64,000 bases of DNA from Apostichopus japonicus. Its lineage: Eukaryota > Echinodermata > Holothuroidea > Aspidochirotida > Stichopodidae. A program made the position numbers and the translations under genes. Positions 34,656 through 47,575 of this stretch are shown here, piece by piece (position 1 is the first letter of the stretch; every line of letters begins with the position of its first letter). The stretch is taken from NCBI RefSeq assembly GCF_037975245.1, contig NC_092569.1, positions 5,574,501-5,638,500 on the forward strand, in the 5' to 3' direction. A model generated the notes under the pieces. The model made no database searches, had not been told where the DNA came from, and was given only the letters and a program-made list of their open reading frames with translations.

Positions 34656-34746
34656 TGAGTATTAAATGTTATGCACACAAGGTTTGACTGCAAACCTCCA
34701 TGATCTCACTTGAGATAACAATAGTGGTCACTTAGGTGAATCTACA

Positions 34747-35195
34747 TCAGAACTTTACACACCTTTACTTTCTTTGTAACTGGTTGGTGGATCTACATAC
34801 CACATATGAAATTCATCCAAACTTTACTTTTGAAGTTATGTTTATAAATATTTCAGACTGGGACCTCTGATGACCTTTCACCTCTATGACAAACAATAGG
34901 GTTCCTGTACTCACTGACTTGGATGCACATATTTAAGTATGGAGTTCAACCAATGGTTGCTTTTGAAATTTTTGCTTTGCAAGATTTTTACTTTTGACCT
35001 ATAATGACCTTTGACCTCTATGACAAGCAATAGGGTTCCTGTACTCACTAGTCTGGATCCACATATCAAGTATGGACTTCATCAAGTGCTTTCCTTGACT
35101 TTCACCTCTGATGACCTCCAATGACATTTAATTTCAACAGGAACAATTAGTTTTTTTAGGTGGATCTACAAATCGAGTCTGGAGAACATCCTTGA
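34747..35195. repeat. TGACCT-rich tandem repeat, period about 131 bp
   Basis: GACAAACAATAGGGTTCCTG and the following TACTCACTGACTTGGAT occur at about 34889 and again, shifted by 131 bp, at about 35020; a third diverged unit follows. Each contains TGACCTTT-type motifs. A related single unit lies in the intron at about 9020-9110. Confidence 0.7.
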
Positions 35196-35649
35196 TGTAC
35201 TTTGTGAGTTATAGTCTTTCAGAAGAAACTTAACCATCGTACAAACACATGCACACACAAACACGCCATCACCATAGAGTAGACTCTTTTTGCCTTCCAA
35301 GAGGAATTAAAAAATATATATAAAACATTTAATTACTTTGAGTTCTTCTTATGTGCTGATGACATCATCAAAAACTTGTTCAAGTCTCTTCCATTAATCT
35401 CATGTGAAAGAGAATATATCATGGAGACAAGCTTGAGACAGTCCTTCCTGTATAAGACAGTTTATCTTGTTTCTTTGACTTAAAATAGCTGTATAAAATA
35501 TATCAATTAACGTAAGTTGCAACATTGTCATGCTGGTTACAACTGTATAGCAATAATATAATATAGTACGGAAGGTACTTCCTGAGTATAACACACACAT
35601 ATATAGAAAACAACACACATCAAGGCTGCCTAAGTGCAAACACACGCAA

Positions 35650-37560
35650 TTTGTACTCCAACAGATCAAGAGGCGCGCATTGTTGTTGTTTTTTGACGAG
35701 GACTATAGTAAACTGTACGAGTGCCAATTCTCAAACGAACTCATCCAAAAAGAAGTAATGAAAATGAGAGAGGGAGGAAGAGAGGGGGTGGAGGTTTTTG
35801 ATACGTTCCTTGTGGGATGACCCTACACACTTGCCATGCGAGTCGTATAATCGCTTAATGAATTCCAATGAATTTCATCGTTAATTTCAACCCCTTGACT
35901 TAGTGTGTTGTTCTTGTACTGGCAACAACGTCTACCTATCAAGTTGTTCTCGTACGTTTCGGTATAGAGTACTATTCGTCACTTGTGATCCCCACTATAG
36001 TAGTAGGTACATATAAACCGGCGTGCATATATTGCATGTTCGAAGTACAGTGCGCAGTGCTGTATCTCAAAACACACATGCAATCTCAGCAATTTGACCC
36101 TAACCATAGATTTTATCTATTTTCGGAATACGGGGAATTCCATTGACACGCACTTTGAAGAACTTTTCAGTTTTCTTGATACGTTTTTTCTTTTCCTTGG
36201 GGGTGGGGGGGGGTGGTGGGGTTTTGGTAAAATTAAATTAGAATTTACGTCGTACATAGAAATTCATTTCCCCTATAAGACAGTGGTAGGAATCACCGTC
36301 TGTCCTATTACCTGCAGTGCGTACAGTCACTAACACAGGATGGCTATTTCCGCTGTGCGGAGATCTGGTAAAATTGAGCTAAATAGAACTCGGCATAACA
36401 TACTAGATCAAAGAGGCCTGATACGGTGTACTCAACTTGAATCACTGAAAAGTTGCAATTCGTACTATAACCATGATCCCAAAGCATGAAATGGTTCAGC
36501 CCTTAGTATACGTGCGTGGGCACCGGTTTGATTTCGAATCATTGGACTTGACATTCTTACGGATACCACGTTCCCGGCATCAGATATAATATGTGCGTCT
36601 TTCGATGAGAATGACTGCACATGAGAAATTAACAGAACTTCTCCATGAGTCAAACTAAAATTTAGCCACGTGATTGCAAAGAGAGCGTGAATGATAAACT
36701 ATAGTCACTATGATACTTACGGTGCAAAGGTTATTTTCTATTTTGTATTCATTAAGCCTACCTTGTGAATGACAAACTGGTGTGATATACGTTCATTTAA
36801 ATCTCTTTGCAACACATCTGTAGAACGTAGTTGAATTCTCCGACCAATCTTCGCTAGCACTGAATACAAGTTTACGTACGCAATACACTCAAAACATCGT
36901 TAAATTTTGGCGAACAACAATTCTAAAGAAATGAACCGGTGTTCCTTTTCAAACAAAAATCTTTATTTGTATATAGCAAAAATATTAAAATTTACAAAGT
37001 GCGATTTTTTACAAACCTTCGATTATTCTTTTTACGACGAGCTTCCCTCGAAAAAAAAAGAAGCACAGTTTAGTTTATACACAGTGATATTGATACGGAA
37101 ATATTAACGTGTTCGAAAAAGCAAAGCAATCCAAGCAACTCACTGCAGGTCAACATATTAACCAATCAAAGTGTCGGAAGTTGGCGGGACTATGAATATT
37201 TAGCAATATATAATTATTCATTAGAGTTTAACTTCATCAGGGAGGGAGTGATCTTATCAGAACAGCGGCAAGCTCGTGTAAAATCGCATATCAATGTAAC
37301 AGTGCTGGCCTCAAACTATATATATAGATAATAACTCAGCGTTACTCTAGCTCCTTCGTACAAATTGTACACAATAAATAAAAGACCATCTTTAGCGTCA
37401 CGTATCCGTTAACAAGACTAGCTTTGCCGTCTATCTGGTTTCGTGAATTCATACAAAATAAAGTATTGCTGAAGACGTTAAATAACAACGTAATATTGAT
37501 CGAAAACGTACTTAACTGGGTCTAATGAAAACTGAAATACATGTTAGGAAAAAAATGTGC
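35650..37560. promoter_or_regulatory. second CpG-rich island, putative promoter or enhancer
   Basis: CpG is clearly more frequent than in flanking 34-35 and 39-43 kb. It contains an inverted-CCAAT-compatible ACCAATCA (37161-37168) 13 bp before TTGGCGGGAC (37181-37190), which matches an E2F/DP site; this pairing is common in cell-cycle promoters. No associated exon could be recognised on either strand, so direction and target gene are unknown. Confidence 0.4.
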
Positions 37561-38194
37561 ACAACTTAAAAAAACAGCTAACAACCCTTTATGTTTATTT
37601 TGTGAAAAATGTGACCGTAGGACCCGCAGGAGAAAAAAACCCATCAAGTACATAATAAGTATTTCAGAAAATGAAAATTTGTTGGAAGCAAAATTGTGAA
37701 AAACTGTAGTACTGATATATCATAAGTGCATGGAGTCTTATTTTAGCAGGCACATTGCCTGAAATGTAACAGATATATATACCTATATTGACTATTGTTA
37801 TAGATAGGTCCAGACTGGTTAAGCTCAATGCTATATACCTGGAAAATAATACCACATACATTAATTCTTGAAAAACTCTATGCCAAAGTTAAATTGAACT
37901 CTACTGAAAAATCTGACTTAATTCCAGTTTCTATGGTTGGCTCCTCGGATATTGCAGATCGAGGAACACAGTTATACCTGTTTGCAACGGAGACTGCATT
38001 TCCAGTTGAATTCATACATTAGCTACTTTCTAGTTCTTTATCAAAATCTATGATAATATAGTTTGATACCAAATAAAAATTAAAGCTTATCATTCACAAA
38101 TAAAATCACATACTAATCCTCAGACTGTCTAAACCACCACAGATTATAATATCATGTAGCTAGCTATAGTGCTCAACCGAATGGATGAGTATCC
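37561..38194. other. intergenic, nothing recognised
   Basis: AT-rich sequence without a recognisable gene or repeat. Confidence 0.4.
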
Positions 38195-38970
38195 CTAAGC
38201 GACATCTTTAAAAGTTAAATGGCTACAAATTCCTAAATTTGATGTTCAAACACTTATGAACTATGTTTCGCTAATGTTCTTAAAAGAGGTTGGGTTAACC
38301 AATGGACTAGTCTACTGGAAGTTACACTGCAAATGGACCCAATGAGGGGGGGGGGGGATTGGAGGAGCCAAAGAAAACTGAGTATCCCAAAGCGACATTT
38401 AAAAGTAAATGGCTATACAAATTACCTAAATTTGATGTTCAAACAATTATGAACTATGCTTCGCTAATGTTCTTAAAAGAGGTTTGGTTAACCAATGAAC
38501 TAGTCTACTGGGAGTTATACTGCAAATGGACCCAACGAGGGGGGGGAGGTGGAGGATCCAAAGAAAACTGAGTATCCCAAAGCGACATTTAAAAGAAAAT
38601 TGGTACAAATTACCTAAATTTGATGTTCAAATTAACACTTATGAACTATGCTTCACTAATGTGCTAATGTTCTTAAAAGAGGTTTGGTTACTCAATGGAC
38701 TAGTCCACTGGGAGTTATACTGCAAGTGGACCCAATGTGGGTGGGGGGGGGGGGTGGAGGAGCCAAAGAAAACTGAGTATCCCAAAGCGACATTTAAAAG
38801 TAAACGGCTACAAATTACCTAAATTTTGATGTACAAACACTTACGAACTATGCTTAGCTAATGTTCTTAAAAGAGGTTTGGTTAACCAATGGACTAGTCT
38901 ACTAGGAGTTACACTGTAAATGGACCCAACGAGGGTGGGGGGGGGGGTTGGAGGAGCCAAAGAAAACTGG
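38195..38970. repeat. ~190-bp satellite, four copies, each with a G-run
   Basis: Units start near 38198, 38386, 38575 and 38781 (GCGACAT), spaced 188, 189 and 206 bp. Each contains AATTTGATGTTCAAAC, TTCTTAAAAGAGGTTGGTTA-type text, CTAGTCTACTGGGAGTTA, a run of 9-12 G, and AGCCAAAGAAAACTGAGTAT. The last unit is truncated after its G-run. Confidence 0.93.
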
Positions 38971-41900
38971 TGGGAGGGGGAAGGGTTGCAACTGGGGCAG
39001 AGTGTGCAGCATGGAGAGGGAAGAGGAGGAGGGTGTTGAACTATGATGGAAGTAGAGAATAGATGGGTCAAATTGACATAATAATTTGCACAAGAAGCAA
39101 CATAAGTCAGGTTATGCCAGTAACTATAATTGACTTGCAAAGTATAGAAATTCAACTCCCTCATTGAACATCACCCCCCCCCCCCCTCCCCCTCCCCTTG
39201 TGAATAAGCAGGCTAAGAGAGCTTTACTGTATTAGTTGCTTGTAATCTCTGAATCTAATGAAGACTTGGATATACAGTGATATTATTAATGATATAGACT
39301 ACATATTTCTGTGCATTCAACATTTGGATGTATATACATATATGTATATAGACTCCACTGGTATGTTACATATACATACAGGATGTATGTCATGCTTGGT
39401 CTCAGATCACTATAGCCTAAGTAACTCTAGCACCTGTCATAGTAAATGGTATCCATATTATGAATGTGACATTGTATAAACTTGTGGCAGCAGTAACCTA
39501 TAGAGTTTAGATAGAGTAAGGTAAGCTCAATAGGGGAAAGGGGTTGTATGAGAATGGATTAGTGCTTTGGGAGAAGAGGTATCTTTAAACTATACTGTGC
39601 CATGAAACTATTTATATAATGATATGTAACTATACATGACTATGTGAAGCAATGTCAATTTACTCAGCTACCACTAAATTCAATAGGCCCTTAGGTATGT
39701 ATATATATATATCACAGTATGATTCCTGAAAATTTGGCAAGTTCCATACGATAACTGAAATATTGCGTTGTTGCAGGGGATCAGTTCATTCCATAATTCT
39801 TATCATATAGGCTACTTTGCATAATTGATAAGCATATAGTGTGAATAATGCTGAATGCAAACATGGAACAAGAGATATTACACTTCAGTAATAACAACAC
39901 ACAGATCAGCCCACAAAGACCTAATCAGTACATACATATCATGATCACTTCATGCATGTAAAAAGTTTTCTATGGATCGTATATACTGAACAACAAAATT
40001 CCATTTTGATTCACTCTAGGTATGTAACTTAAGTATGGTGGCTTTAATTCTTGTTAGATGCCGACACAATGTTCATTGCCGATTAGCCTTAAAATTAATT
40101 AGTGTTACATAATTAAGGGCACATGTTTGACAATCTTGATATTTAATTGATGACGATTACTCAATTAACATCAAAGTACTAGTATGAGAAAATGCTTTCT
40201 TTGATTAGTTTCAACTTGGTGTCTCCATCATGCATGCAAGATATAACCCCCCCTACCCATTTCCCCCTAGTATATATGAGTGTTCTTGATTCGGGATGAG
40301 AAAGTAGTTCAATATGCATTCACTGTACCATATTAATCATGTTCACAATACAGTAAATGGAAAAGAATTTATACGACCTTTAACCATACAATACGAACCT
40401 TGAAAATATATATGTGATTCATTTTCATTATGGAGGAATAAACATTTAGCCTTTCTATTCACTGAGACATTCAAGTACAGAAAGTTATTAGACCTATATC
40501 ATAGTTCCATCTATATAGGCCTATAGGAAGGTACATACATAAGGCTAATATATAGCACTATATATATATAGATATATATTGTGTACTTTACATTCAATAT
40601 GAAAGGTTTAGTGTGCATGAAACAGTCCCACAGAGCTCTACACACATATATACTTAGAAAATTATTTCAATGAAGTCTGAAATAGATTGCATATATATAG
40701 TCACTGATTTGCTCTGTATATGTACATGTGCAAATATTTAAGGATGGTTCATTGGTTTGTGGGTGTGGGGGAGGGTGAGGGAGAGGGGGGGGGTTAGCAG
40801 GGTGTTTACGGATCCCAAGCACATATAACCTGAATCTACTTGCACTGGTGACTATAATAATTGATCTGTACACATGTGAAGACTGCAAATGTAGTATGGA
40901 ATGGGGGATGAGAGAAGGGGAAGTGTGGGAAAGGAGAAGACCTAAGGTGGTAAGAAAGGTTGCGGGATCACAGAATAGGTGAATGGAACGGCATGGATGA
41001 TGCGAGGAAGGGGTGATAAAAACCTGAATTATGGGACTGCGAGATATAAGTGCTATGCAGGGCATTGTATTTGCCACTCAGTGTATACAATTAATTACTT
41101 GAGGCAAGCACAATAAAGTTACACATATTAGACACAGTTTATAGGGCACAGATAATTTGAATTCGAAAATGCACATGCAAACTGACATGACCTTCTATCA
41201 GTTCACACAGTGGTAGCTAGCTAGCTAGCTGCCAGTGAGCAAAATGAGTGAGCCGATAATTGTTCGAGATTTGGATCGAAGGGGAACATGAATGATGATG
41301 CAGAGAGAGTTAATGAAATTAATTAAGCTTTGGCCAATTATACGTACCTGCTGCTGGACAGGCTGATGATGACATTCCATATGTAGCTAGGTAAAGCATA
41401 AACTTCAATATACCATATATGCATCATTGTCATAAGGGAAAACAAGAAGAGGTAAATGATATATATATGTTCAATTGGAGTTTGCATATATATATGTACA
41501 CATGTTACTTTTAGTTGAAGACATTATTATGATGTATTATCATCACAGGTGATATAGCTAGCCAAGAAGCAAAGCTGGGGGGGGGGGGGGGAGCAGACTA
41601 TCTAGGATTTTATAAAGGAGTGAGCATATGGGTGTTTAAAAATATCTAAATGAAATAGTATTGTCATAGCCTGTACTGAAATGTTTCCTATTAGCTTCAC
41701 AATTATATATACAAATATATACATACACAAAACTTGAAATCATTCCTTCATATGTAAAGATATGCTTTGGCTTCATATTTGTGACAGCTTTAATGTTTTT
41801 CACTTGGATGAGAACTGCAGACTATAGTGCTATATATAGTCCTACTACTCTAAACCATGTGTAGTGAGTGATGTTTATGCATTTCCTGACCTATGTTGGG

Positions 41901-43408
41901 GAATTGTATGCATCGAAGGAATGCATGCTGCCCTCCAACTTTCAAATTGCAGAGTGACAATATGGGGGTGGGAGGCATCATTTGTTTGCCAAATATTCTG
42001 AAAGAGTTGCTTCATTGTCAACCCTAACACAGATGTTTGGTTTCTACAAAAAAAAAAAAAAAAAATGAGGTCAAAAGAAAATACCCATCACAAACAAATA
42101 TCACAGAGCATGTATGGTATCAAAGGGATATTGGTGGAAATAAATATTGTAATTCGTTGCAAGATCATTGTTGTATAATTGTGAAACAGATACATACACA
42201 TATTAACCATGGTATATATTGTTTTCTGCGGTGGAGTGGGGGGGGGGGTAGGTGGGGACCAACTAGGTTTGACATTGGAGGATGGGGTGAGATCATTGTT
42301 CTTGCAGTGACGTTAAACTGTAGCAGCTCCTTGCTCATGTGAAAATCGTTCCTGTGAAGATTATTGGGGGGGGGGGAGGGGAGGCACAGTCCAATGCCCC
42401 TGGTGTAGAGGTTCATGAGGGGGTGGGGAAGGGGACAGAGGATCTAGCATCATTCTTTCAGAGCTATTCTTATCTTATTCGTGTCAGCAGCCTAGGTTTT
42501 GGTCATAAAGCTATCTCAGAGTTTCACAAGCGTACAATTTGACTACCCTACTAGGTATTTTGGTAAGCTTTCAATATTTATTTACATGATATGAAACGGT
42601 AACATTTTTACACTGCAATTGACATTATGCTGCTCACATGTTAAGACAGTGATTATTACTAGCCCATATATATGCAGAGCTGCTTTGTAATGGCATGATC
42701 AGGATTTAATTTGCAAGTTGATATTCTTCCTTTGATGGAGCTCAAAGTCAAACCCAAGTTAACCTTGAGTGTCCAAACAGTAAATATACATGTACTGTCA
42801 CCAGTAACACAGCATACCAACAAATAGAGACCAAACAAAGAGTATGTGTCTGCATGATTGCATGCTGGGATAGAATATGTTCATTTAGCTTTGACAAAAG
42901 TCTGCAGAGTATTTACCTGATAAATGTGACAAATCCAGAATGCTTTCTGTAGTGTATTAACATAGTTCTAATTTGCATAATATGTACACATCACCATTGC
43001 TTTTATGTTACTTTGACTGTGCATATAATACATCGATGCACATGTTAACTCCAAGCAGACGTACCAGACGTGTATGTGATCTCTCTTTAGTTGTGTTATT
43101 TTAGTAAAGGTCTGGTGAAGACACAACACTTTCTTCAAATGATATAACTGAAGGATATTAATATCTTTCAGGTACAATCTTCTTACACCCACAGTCCAAC
43201 AAAATCAGGAACGATATTGTATTAGGTCATTTTTCTACACTATTTTAGTGAAGCGCACATGTCTAGAATATTACTTTAAAACATCAACTTAAATGATACA
43301 TCAGTCTGATTATCGAGTCTCATTATTGCTTACGATGATCCATTGTGTTTTATGAAGTCTTAGAATTTGTCAAGATCGAAACGCACTTCCAACATCTTAT
43401 AATACAAC
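38971..43408. other. intergenic, AT-rich with TA microsatellites and G-runs
   Basis: CpG-poor sequence rich in TATATA stretches (for example about 40560-40578). G- or C-runs at 39174-39186, 41577-41591, 42238-42248 and about 42366-42376. ORFs here are low-complexity products of G-runs. No gene recognised. Confidence 0.45.
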
Positions 43409-43416
43409 AGGGCAAG

Positions 43417-44502
43417 CATGGGCGGCGATCACGGGGGGGGGGGGGGGACGGGGGAACATGTCCCCTCCCCAATATTTTAGGTGGGGGATATAGTATCTAA
43501 TATCCCCCCCCCCAATATTTGGTGGCATAGTTTTTTTTGTGGCTATAAATAGAAAATAATGCGTGAGATTATTTATCCAAATCATATTTGGTGGAGGCTA
43601 AAACTTCATCCAACACATGCTGCATGAGGTAAATGACTCTTCGTGGTCGTTTCTGTGACCTGTGACCGTATAGCAAGTTATCACTCATGATTATCATCAT
43701 AATGTCTGTACATCTCTTGTGTATGAGTGTAAGTACGTACGTATATGATCCACATCGATATGGGTTCACTGGGTTTCCATTTGGCCTGTTTCCTACAAGA
43801 TTTCTAACCGCAGGCGCGTAGCCAGGGGGGGGCAAAGGGGGAGACCGTCCCCCTCCCCTCGAGCATATTTTTTGGTATTTTTTTATGATATCGAAGTTTT
43901 ATAGTAGCTGTTATAAGAGGTTTAATATTTGTACACCAATAAATTAACTGTCTGAATTTTCGAAAATACCCTGACCAACATTCTTCATCATACTTCCCTC
44001 TACTCGTGCAATTTTGACCGGTCTGTTAGGGGTTGAAGGGTTTTTTCTATATTGATTGTCCATAGATGAAATTTTGTGCAACATTATGGGTATGTTTTGA
44101 AGTGAATTTATTATTCAAATTCTGAACAAATAATGGGCTTAAAACCTTGAAAAGTGGGGCTGGCGGGTTATTGTGGGCCGTTACGTAGAATTACCTACAA
44201 AAGCAATGATCCACAGGAGATGCGATGAGGTCGAACATGATGTGTGACTGGTGACAATCTTGAAAAAGGTTATGGATGAAAAAAAAATATTGGGATAACT
44301 TGGTTCTCATGCAAAAGTGTACATCTGGTTGGTCATTTTCAAGCCCGAGAAGTGCCATTTCTGGTGATCTGGGGGGCTATCAAAACCAGAAATTTTCTTG
44401 TACGCTGCGCGCCAACCAGTAGGGCGCTCGGCTTTGATAGTAATTCGCGCCCGCACCCAAGCAAATGTCCCCCCCAATATTTGAAACAAAGTGCCGCCAC
44501 TG
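43417..44502. mobile_element. composite hAT-type element, 1.09 kb, 8-bp target duplication
   Basis: Flanked by AGGGCAAG at 43409-43416 and 44503-44510. Left end CATGGGCGGCGATC and reverse-complemented right end CAGTGGCGGCAC are inverted repeats. At about 43813 there is a second internal terminus, CAGGCGCGTAGCCAGG, matching the MITE at 33336-33625 in reverse. The right part shares TACAAGAAAATTT and GAAGTGCCATTTC with that MITE. No transposase. Confidence 0.82.
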
Positions 44503-44868
44503 AGGGCAAGCAATGATAATCTCCAACACCACAATCTGCAAGTCGTTGCAAACATGTGATCAACAAAAACAAAAGATTGCTACCAGTCTTCTAATGAATT
44601 TATATTTTTAATTACTTATTGTGAGGAGCTGACATGACGATGTGTGTGCTAGACTATTAAAGTCCCTACTGCGCCACTTGGAATGCTTAAACTCGAGTGA
44701 GATTGGAGACACTCAAAATCTAGTGGATTTTTTTGAGTTCTGGTCTGACACCATATTAAAGTTAATTGTTTGCCTGAATTCATCTCTTAATGCAGTAATT
44801 TTGACTCATTTAATGTTATATATATTTATTTTCTCACAACTTTAATCATGAAAGTATTTCTCATAACC

Positions 44869-45182
44869 AGTGCTGTGGCTGAGTGGATCAAGGCGGTGGC
44901 CTTTGAAGCAATGAGGCTTAGCAACCGGGAGGTTCCGGGCTCGAAACCCGGCCGGGTCATAGTAAGGTGGGTTTCTCATCCAAGAGCAATCTAAGGTTTG
45001 TCCATCTGAAATGACTTTCTAAATTGAAAACATTCCAAATTTGAGTTAAAAATGTTGAATTGGAAGCCACCTGACATATGTAAGTTGTAATCCATAAGCC
45101 CTTGCAGATTTAATCTCCCATATTTGTGGTCGCTTAAGCGTCGTAAATTAAATGCTGATTGTTATTATTATCATATTATTTA
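44869..45182 (+). repeat. SINE derived from a class II (Ser/Leu-like) tRNA
   Basis: The head GTGGCTGAGTGGATCAAGGC is a Pol III A box, and GGTTCCGGGCTCGAAACCCG contains the B box with a perfect T-arm; between them lies a tRNA-Ser/Leu-like anticodon arm and long variable arm. There is no intact acceptor stem. It is followed by about 200 bp of unrelated body and a TTATTATTATCATATTATT tail, so it is a SINE rather than a tRNA gene. Confidence 0.8.
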
Positions 45183-46224
45183 AGATTAGGCGTACTTTGG
45201 GTACAAAATTTATTTTGATACCTTTAACTGTAGATTTTTAAAAACAATGCTATCACTCCAGGTTGCATATCTATACCACTTTTAATTTTTGAGAAATGTT
45301 CCTCAAATAACAGGTTTTCAATGCACTTAAAATTTAATAATCAAGGACAAGTGCTGTTGAATGTCACCCAGCAGGGCCATCTGTTGTTAAAATGAATTTA
45401 AAAGAACAAGTTTGCTTCAGTAGTTATAAAACAATAGATTAATTGTTTTAAATTTCTCCCTGGGCTGAAAGCTGGGAGCTGTCTTCATCATCAAATGAGC
45501 CTTAAAGGAGCATTCCTGAGATTTTGAATAATATTCTTAAATCTGAACATCCTGAAATCAGAATTGTTGTCTTTTGTTGTACTATACAAAGACAAAACTT
45601 CTGCCTAGAGCCGTCTATCATTTCATTGCATTTGAAAGAATAAGCAGAGCTTGCAATAATTTAATTGGCTAAACATTTCTGGCAATTTTACCAAAGCTAC
45701 CAAGTGTATTAAACAAGACTTCACATGAAAAAATAAATATGATAGTAAGCAATGGCAATTAACAACTCAACTGGATTTCTGGAACCCCCCCTCCACCTCC
45801 CCATATTTGATACAGGATTGAAAATTTAACAAAATTAGTGCAGAATAATTTTTGGCACTTCAATAAAACTCACCTGCTCATGACCCTTTTCTCTTTTGCA
45901 AAAATTTAACTAAAGCTGCAAATAAACAAAAATTGCGTTATTGATATATTTAACTTACTGTCAGCGAAATATTATTTACTCATGAACAATGTATGATAAT
46001 GAAAGAACATGCAACATTTTCCAAATTTGTTTGACATTGCCAAAAATGGCTCAGTGCCGGAGTGCCCCTCCTCTAGATATTTTGCAAAATGGCAATTACA
46101 ACTATAAGCAGACAAGAACCAATGGCCCATTACAAAACTTGCTTGTACAGAAATATTGTCAACAAAACAGTTGCAATACTTTTCTTATCATAAGGAGTTA
46201 TAGGTCATCAGTATCAGCCTCAAA
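45183..46224. other. intergenic, nothing recognised
   Basis: AT-rich; no gene or repeat signature recognised. Confidence 0.4.
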
Positions 46225-47345
46225 TATGCAAAAAAGTCAAATAATAGTCACTTATGCACCTGATTAGTAACTTTGGAAATCAAATTATTTGGAATAATTC
46301 CCATATACATATTAACAATGATATCATTTTGTATAAGAATTTACTTATGAAGAATGTTTATTATGTGGGGACCTTTTTGATAATGATGGGAGACCTCTTC
46401 CGTTTGAGTGTTTCAAGCGTAAATTTCATATTAAGCGTTTCCCGTTTACCTCTATATTGGGGTTTAATTGATAGTATCCCGAAGAGTTGGAGAGGGGCTG
46501 CTTGTGTTAGATATAATATTGATAATGACAACATCATTTATTCCATGAAGTTCTAAAAGCCTTGTCAGTCTCTCAATTAGTTTATAAGCACCATTTGCGT
46601 CCTCTGTCAGGCATACCAACCGCCATTGAAAAGTGGAATGCGACCTTTACTAATATAACGTCCAAAGACTGGCATCATATTTTCAAAATGCCTTATTACG
46701 CTGTCTCTGAGGCTAAAATTCAATATTTTCTGTGTCAAATTTATTCATAGAATATTTGCGATGAATAGGCTTCTTTCATTGATGGCTAAAAGTGATTCCG
46801 ATCTTTGTACTGTTTGTAACATTGAAACTGAGAATATTGAGCACTTGTTTTGGAAATGTCCCGTTACTGCCTCTTTCATTTTAGATGTTGAAAATTTGTT
46901 CCTTAAGAAGCAGCTCTTTTTTCCAAAGCATGATATCTTTTTTGGTTACAACAATGGAAAAAGACATTCCTACAATTTTCTCATACTTCATATTAAACAC
47001 CTTATTTATGACTGCAAATGAAATGAACGAAATTCCTATTATTGATGAGTTTTTCTTAAAATTTAAATTCAAAATTAGTATTGAAAGGTTCAACTATTTA
47101 AGAACTTGCAGATTAAGAAAACATAAAGTTACTTTTGTGGAGCTGTGGAACGCCTTTCCCTTATGTCCTGGTTTATTCAATTAGGCTTTTTTCGATTCTT
47201 TTTCCTTTTACCCTATCTGTTTGCTACTTGTACATGTTCTTGCAATGTAGTTCCGTGTAATATATAAAAATGAAGAATTGATGTTACAAATTATATGCAA
47301 GTTTCTGATCACATTGATGATAAATGATAAATAAACGGAGGGAAA
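46225..47345 (+). pseudogene. L1/Tx1-like LINE, degenerate C-terminal part of reverse-transcriptase ORF
   Basis: Across several frames: IWNNSHIHINNDIILYKNLL (about 46285), DGRPLPFECFKRKFHI after a frameshift, SIPKSWRG, then AMNRLLSLMAKSDSDLCTVC followed by NIETENIEHLFWKCP (46757-46865). C-x2-C...EHLFWxCP is the zinc-knuckle-like zf-RVT motif of L1/Tx1-clade LINEs. FNYLRTCRLRKHKVTFVELW lies near the end. It terminates at ATAAACGGAGGGAAAAAAAA (about 47345), a poly-A-like tail. Multiple frameshifts and stops: a dead copy. Confidence 0.82.
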
Positions 47346-47395
47346 AAAAAAGAGAAAAAAGTCACTTATGATCCAACTTGAACAAGCAACAAGCA

Positions 47396-47575
47396 AATAA
47401 ATAAATAAATGAATGAATGAAAGAACGAACGAACGAACGAACGAACGAACGAACGAACGAACGAACGAACGAACGAACGAACGAACGAACGAACGAACGA
47501 ACGAACAAACGAACAAACAAACGAAAAAATAAATAAATAAATAATTAAATAAATAAATAAGAAAGCAAAGGAATG
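47396..47575. repeat. GAAC/AAAT tetranucleotide microsatellite
   Basis: AAAT and GAAT units grade into about twenty perfect GAAC units and back to AAAT units. It starts 50 bp downstream of the LINE tail, so it may have grown from it. It yields a spurious Phe/Val/Arg/Ser ORF on the minus strand. Confidence 0.97.

Noticed and set aside
40667-42542. Pro-rich and Gly-rich ORFs of 70-136 codons
   Set aside because: They arise from G/C runs and purine tracts; both strands give equally plausible low-complexity products.
44869-44960. Genuine tRNA-Ser or tRNA-Leu gene
   Set aside because: A and B boxes are good, but no acceptor stem pairs and a SINE body with AT-rich tail follows.
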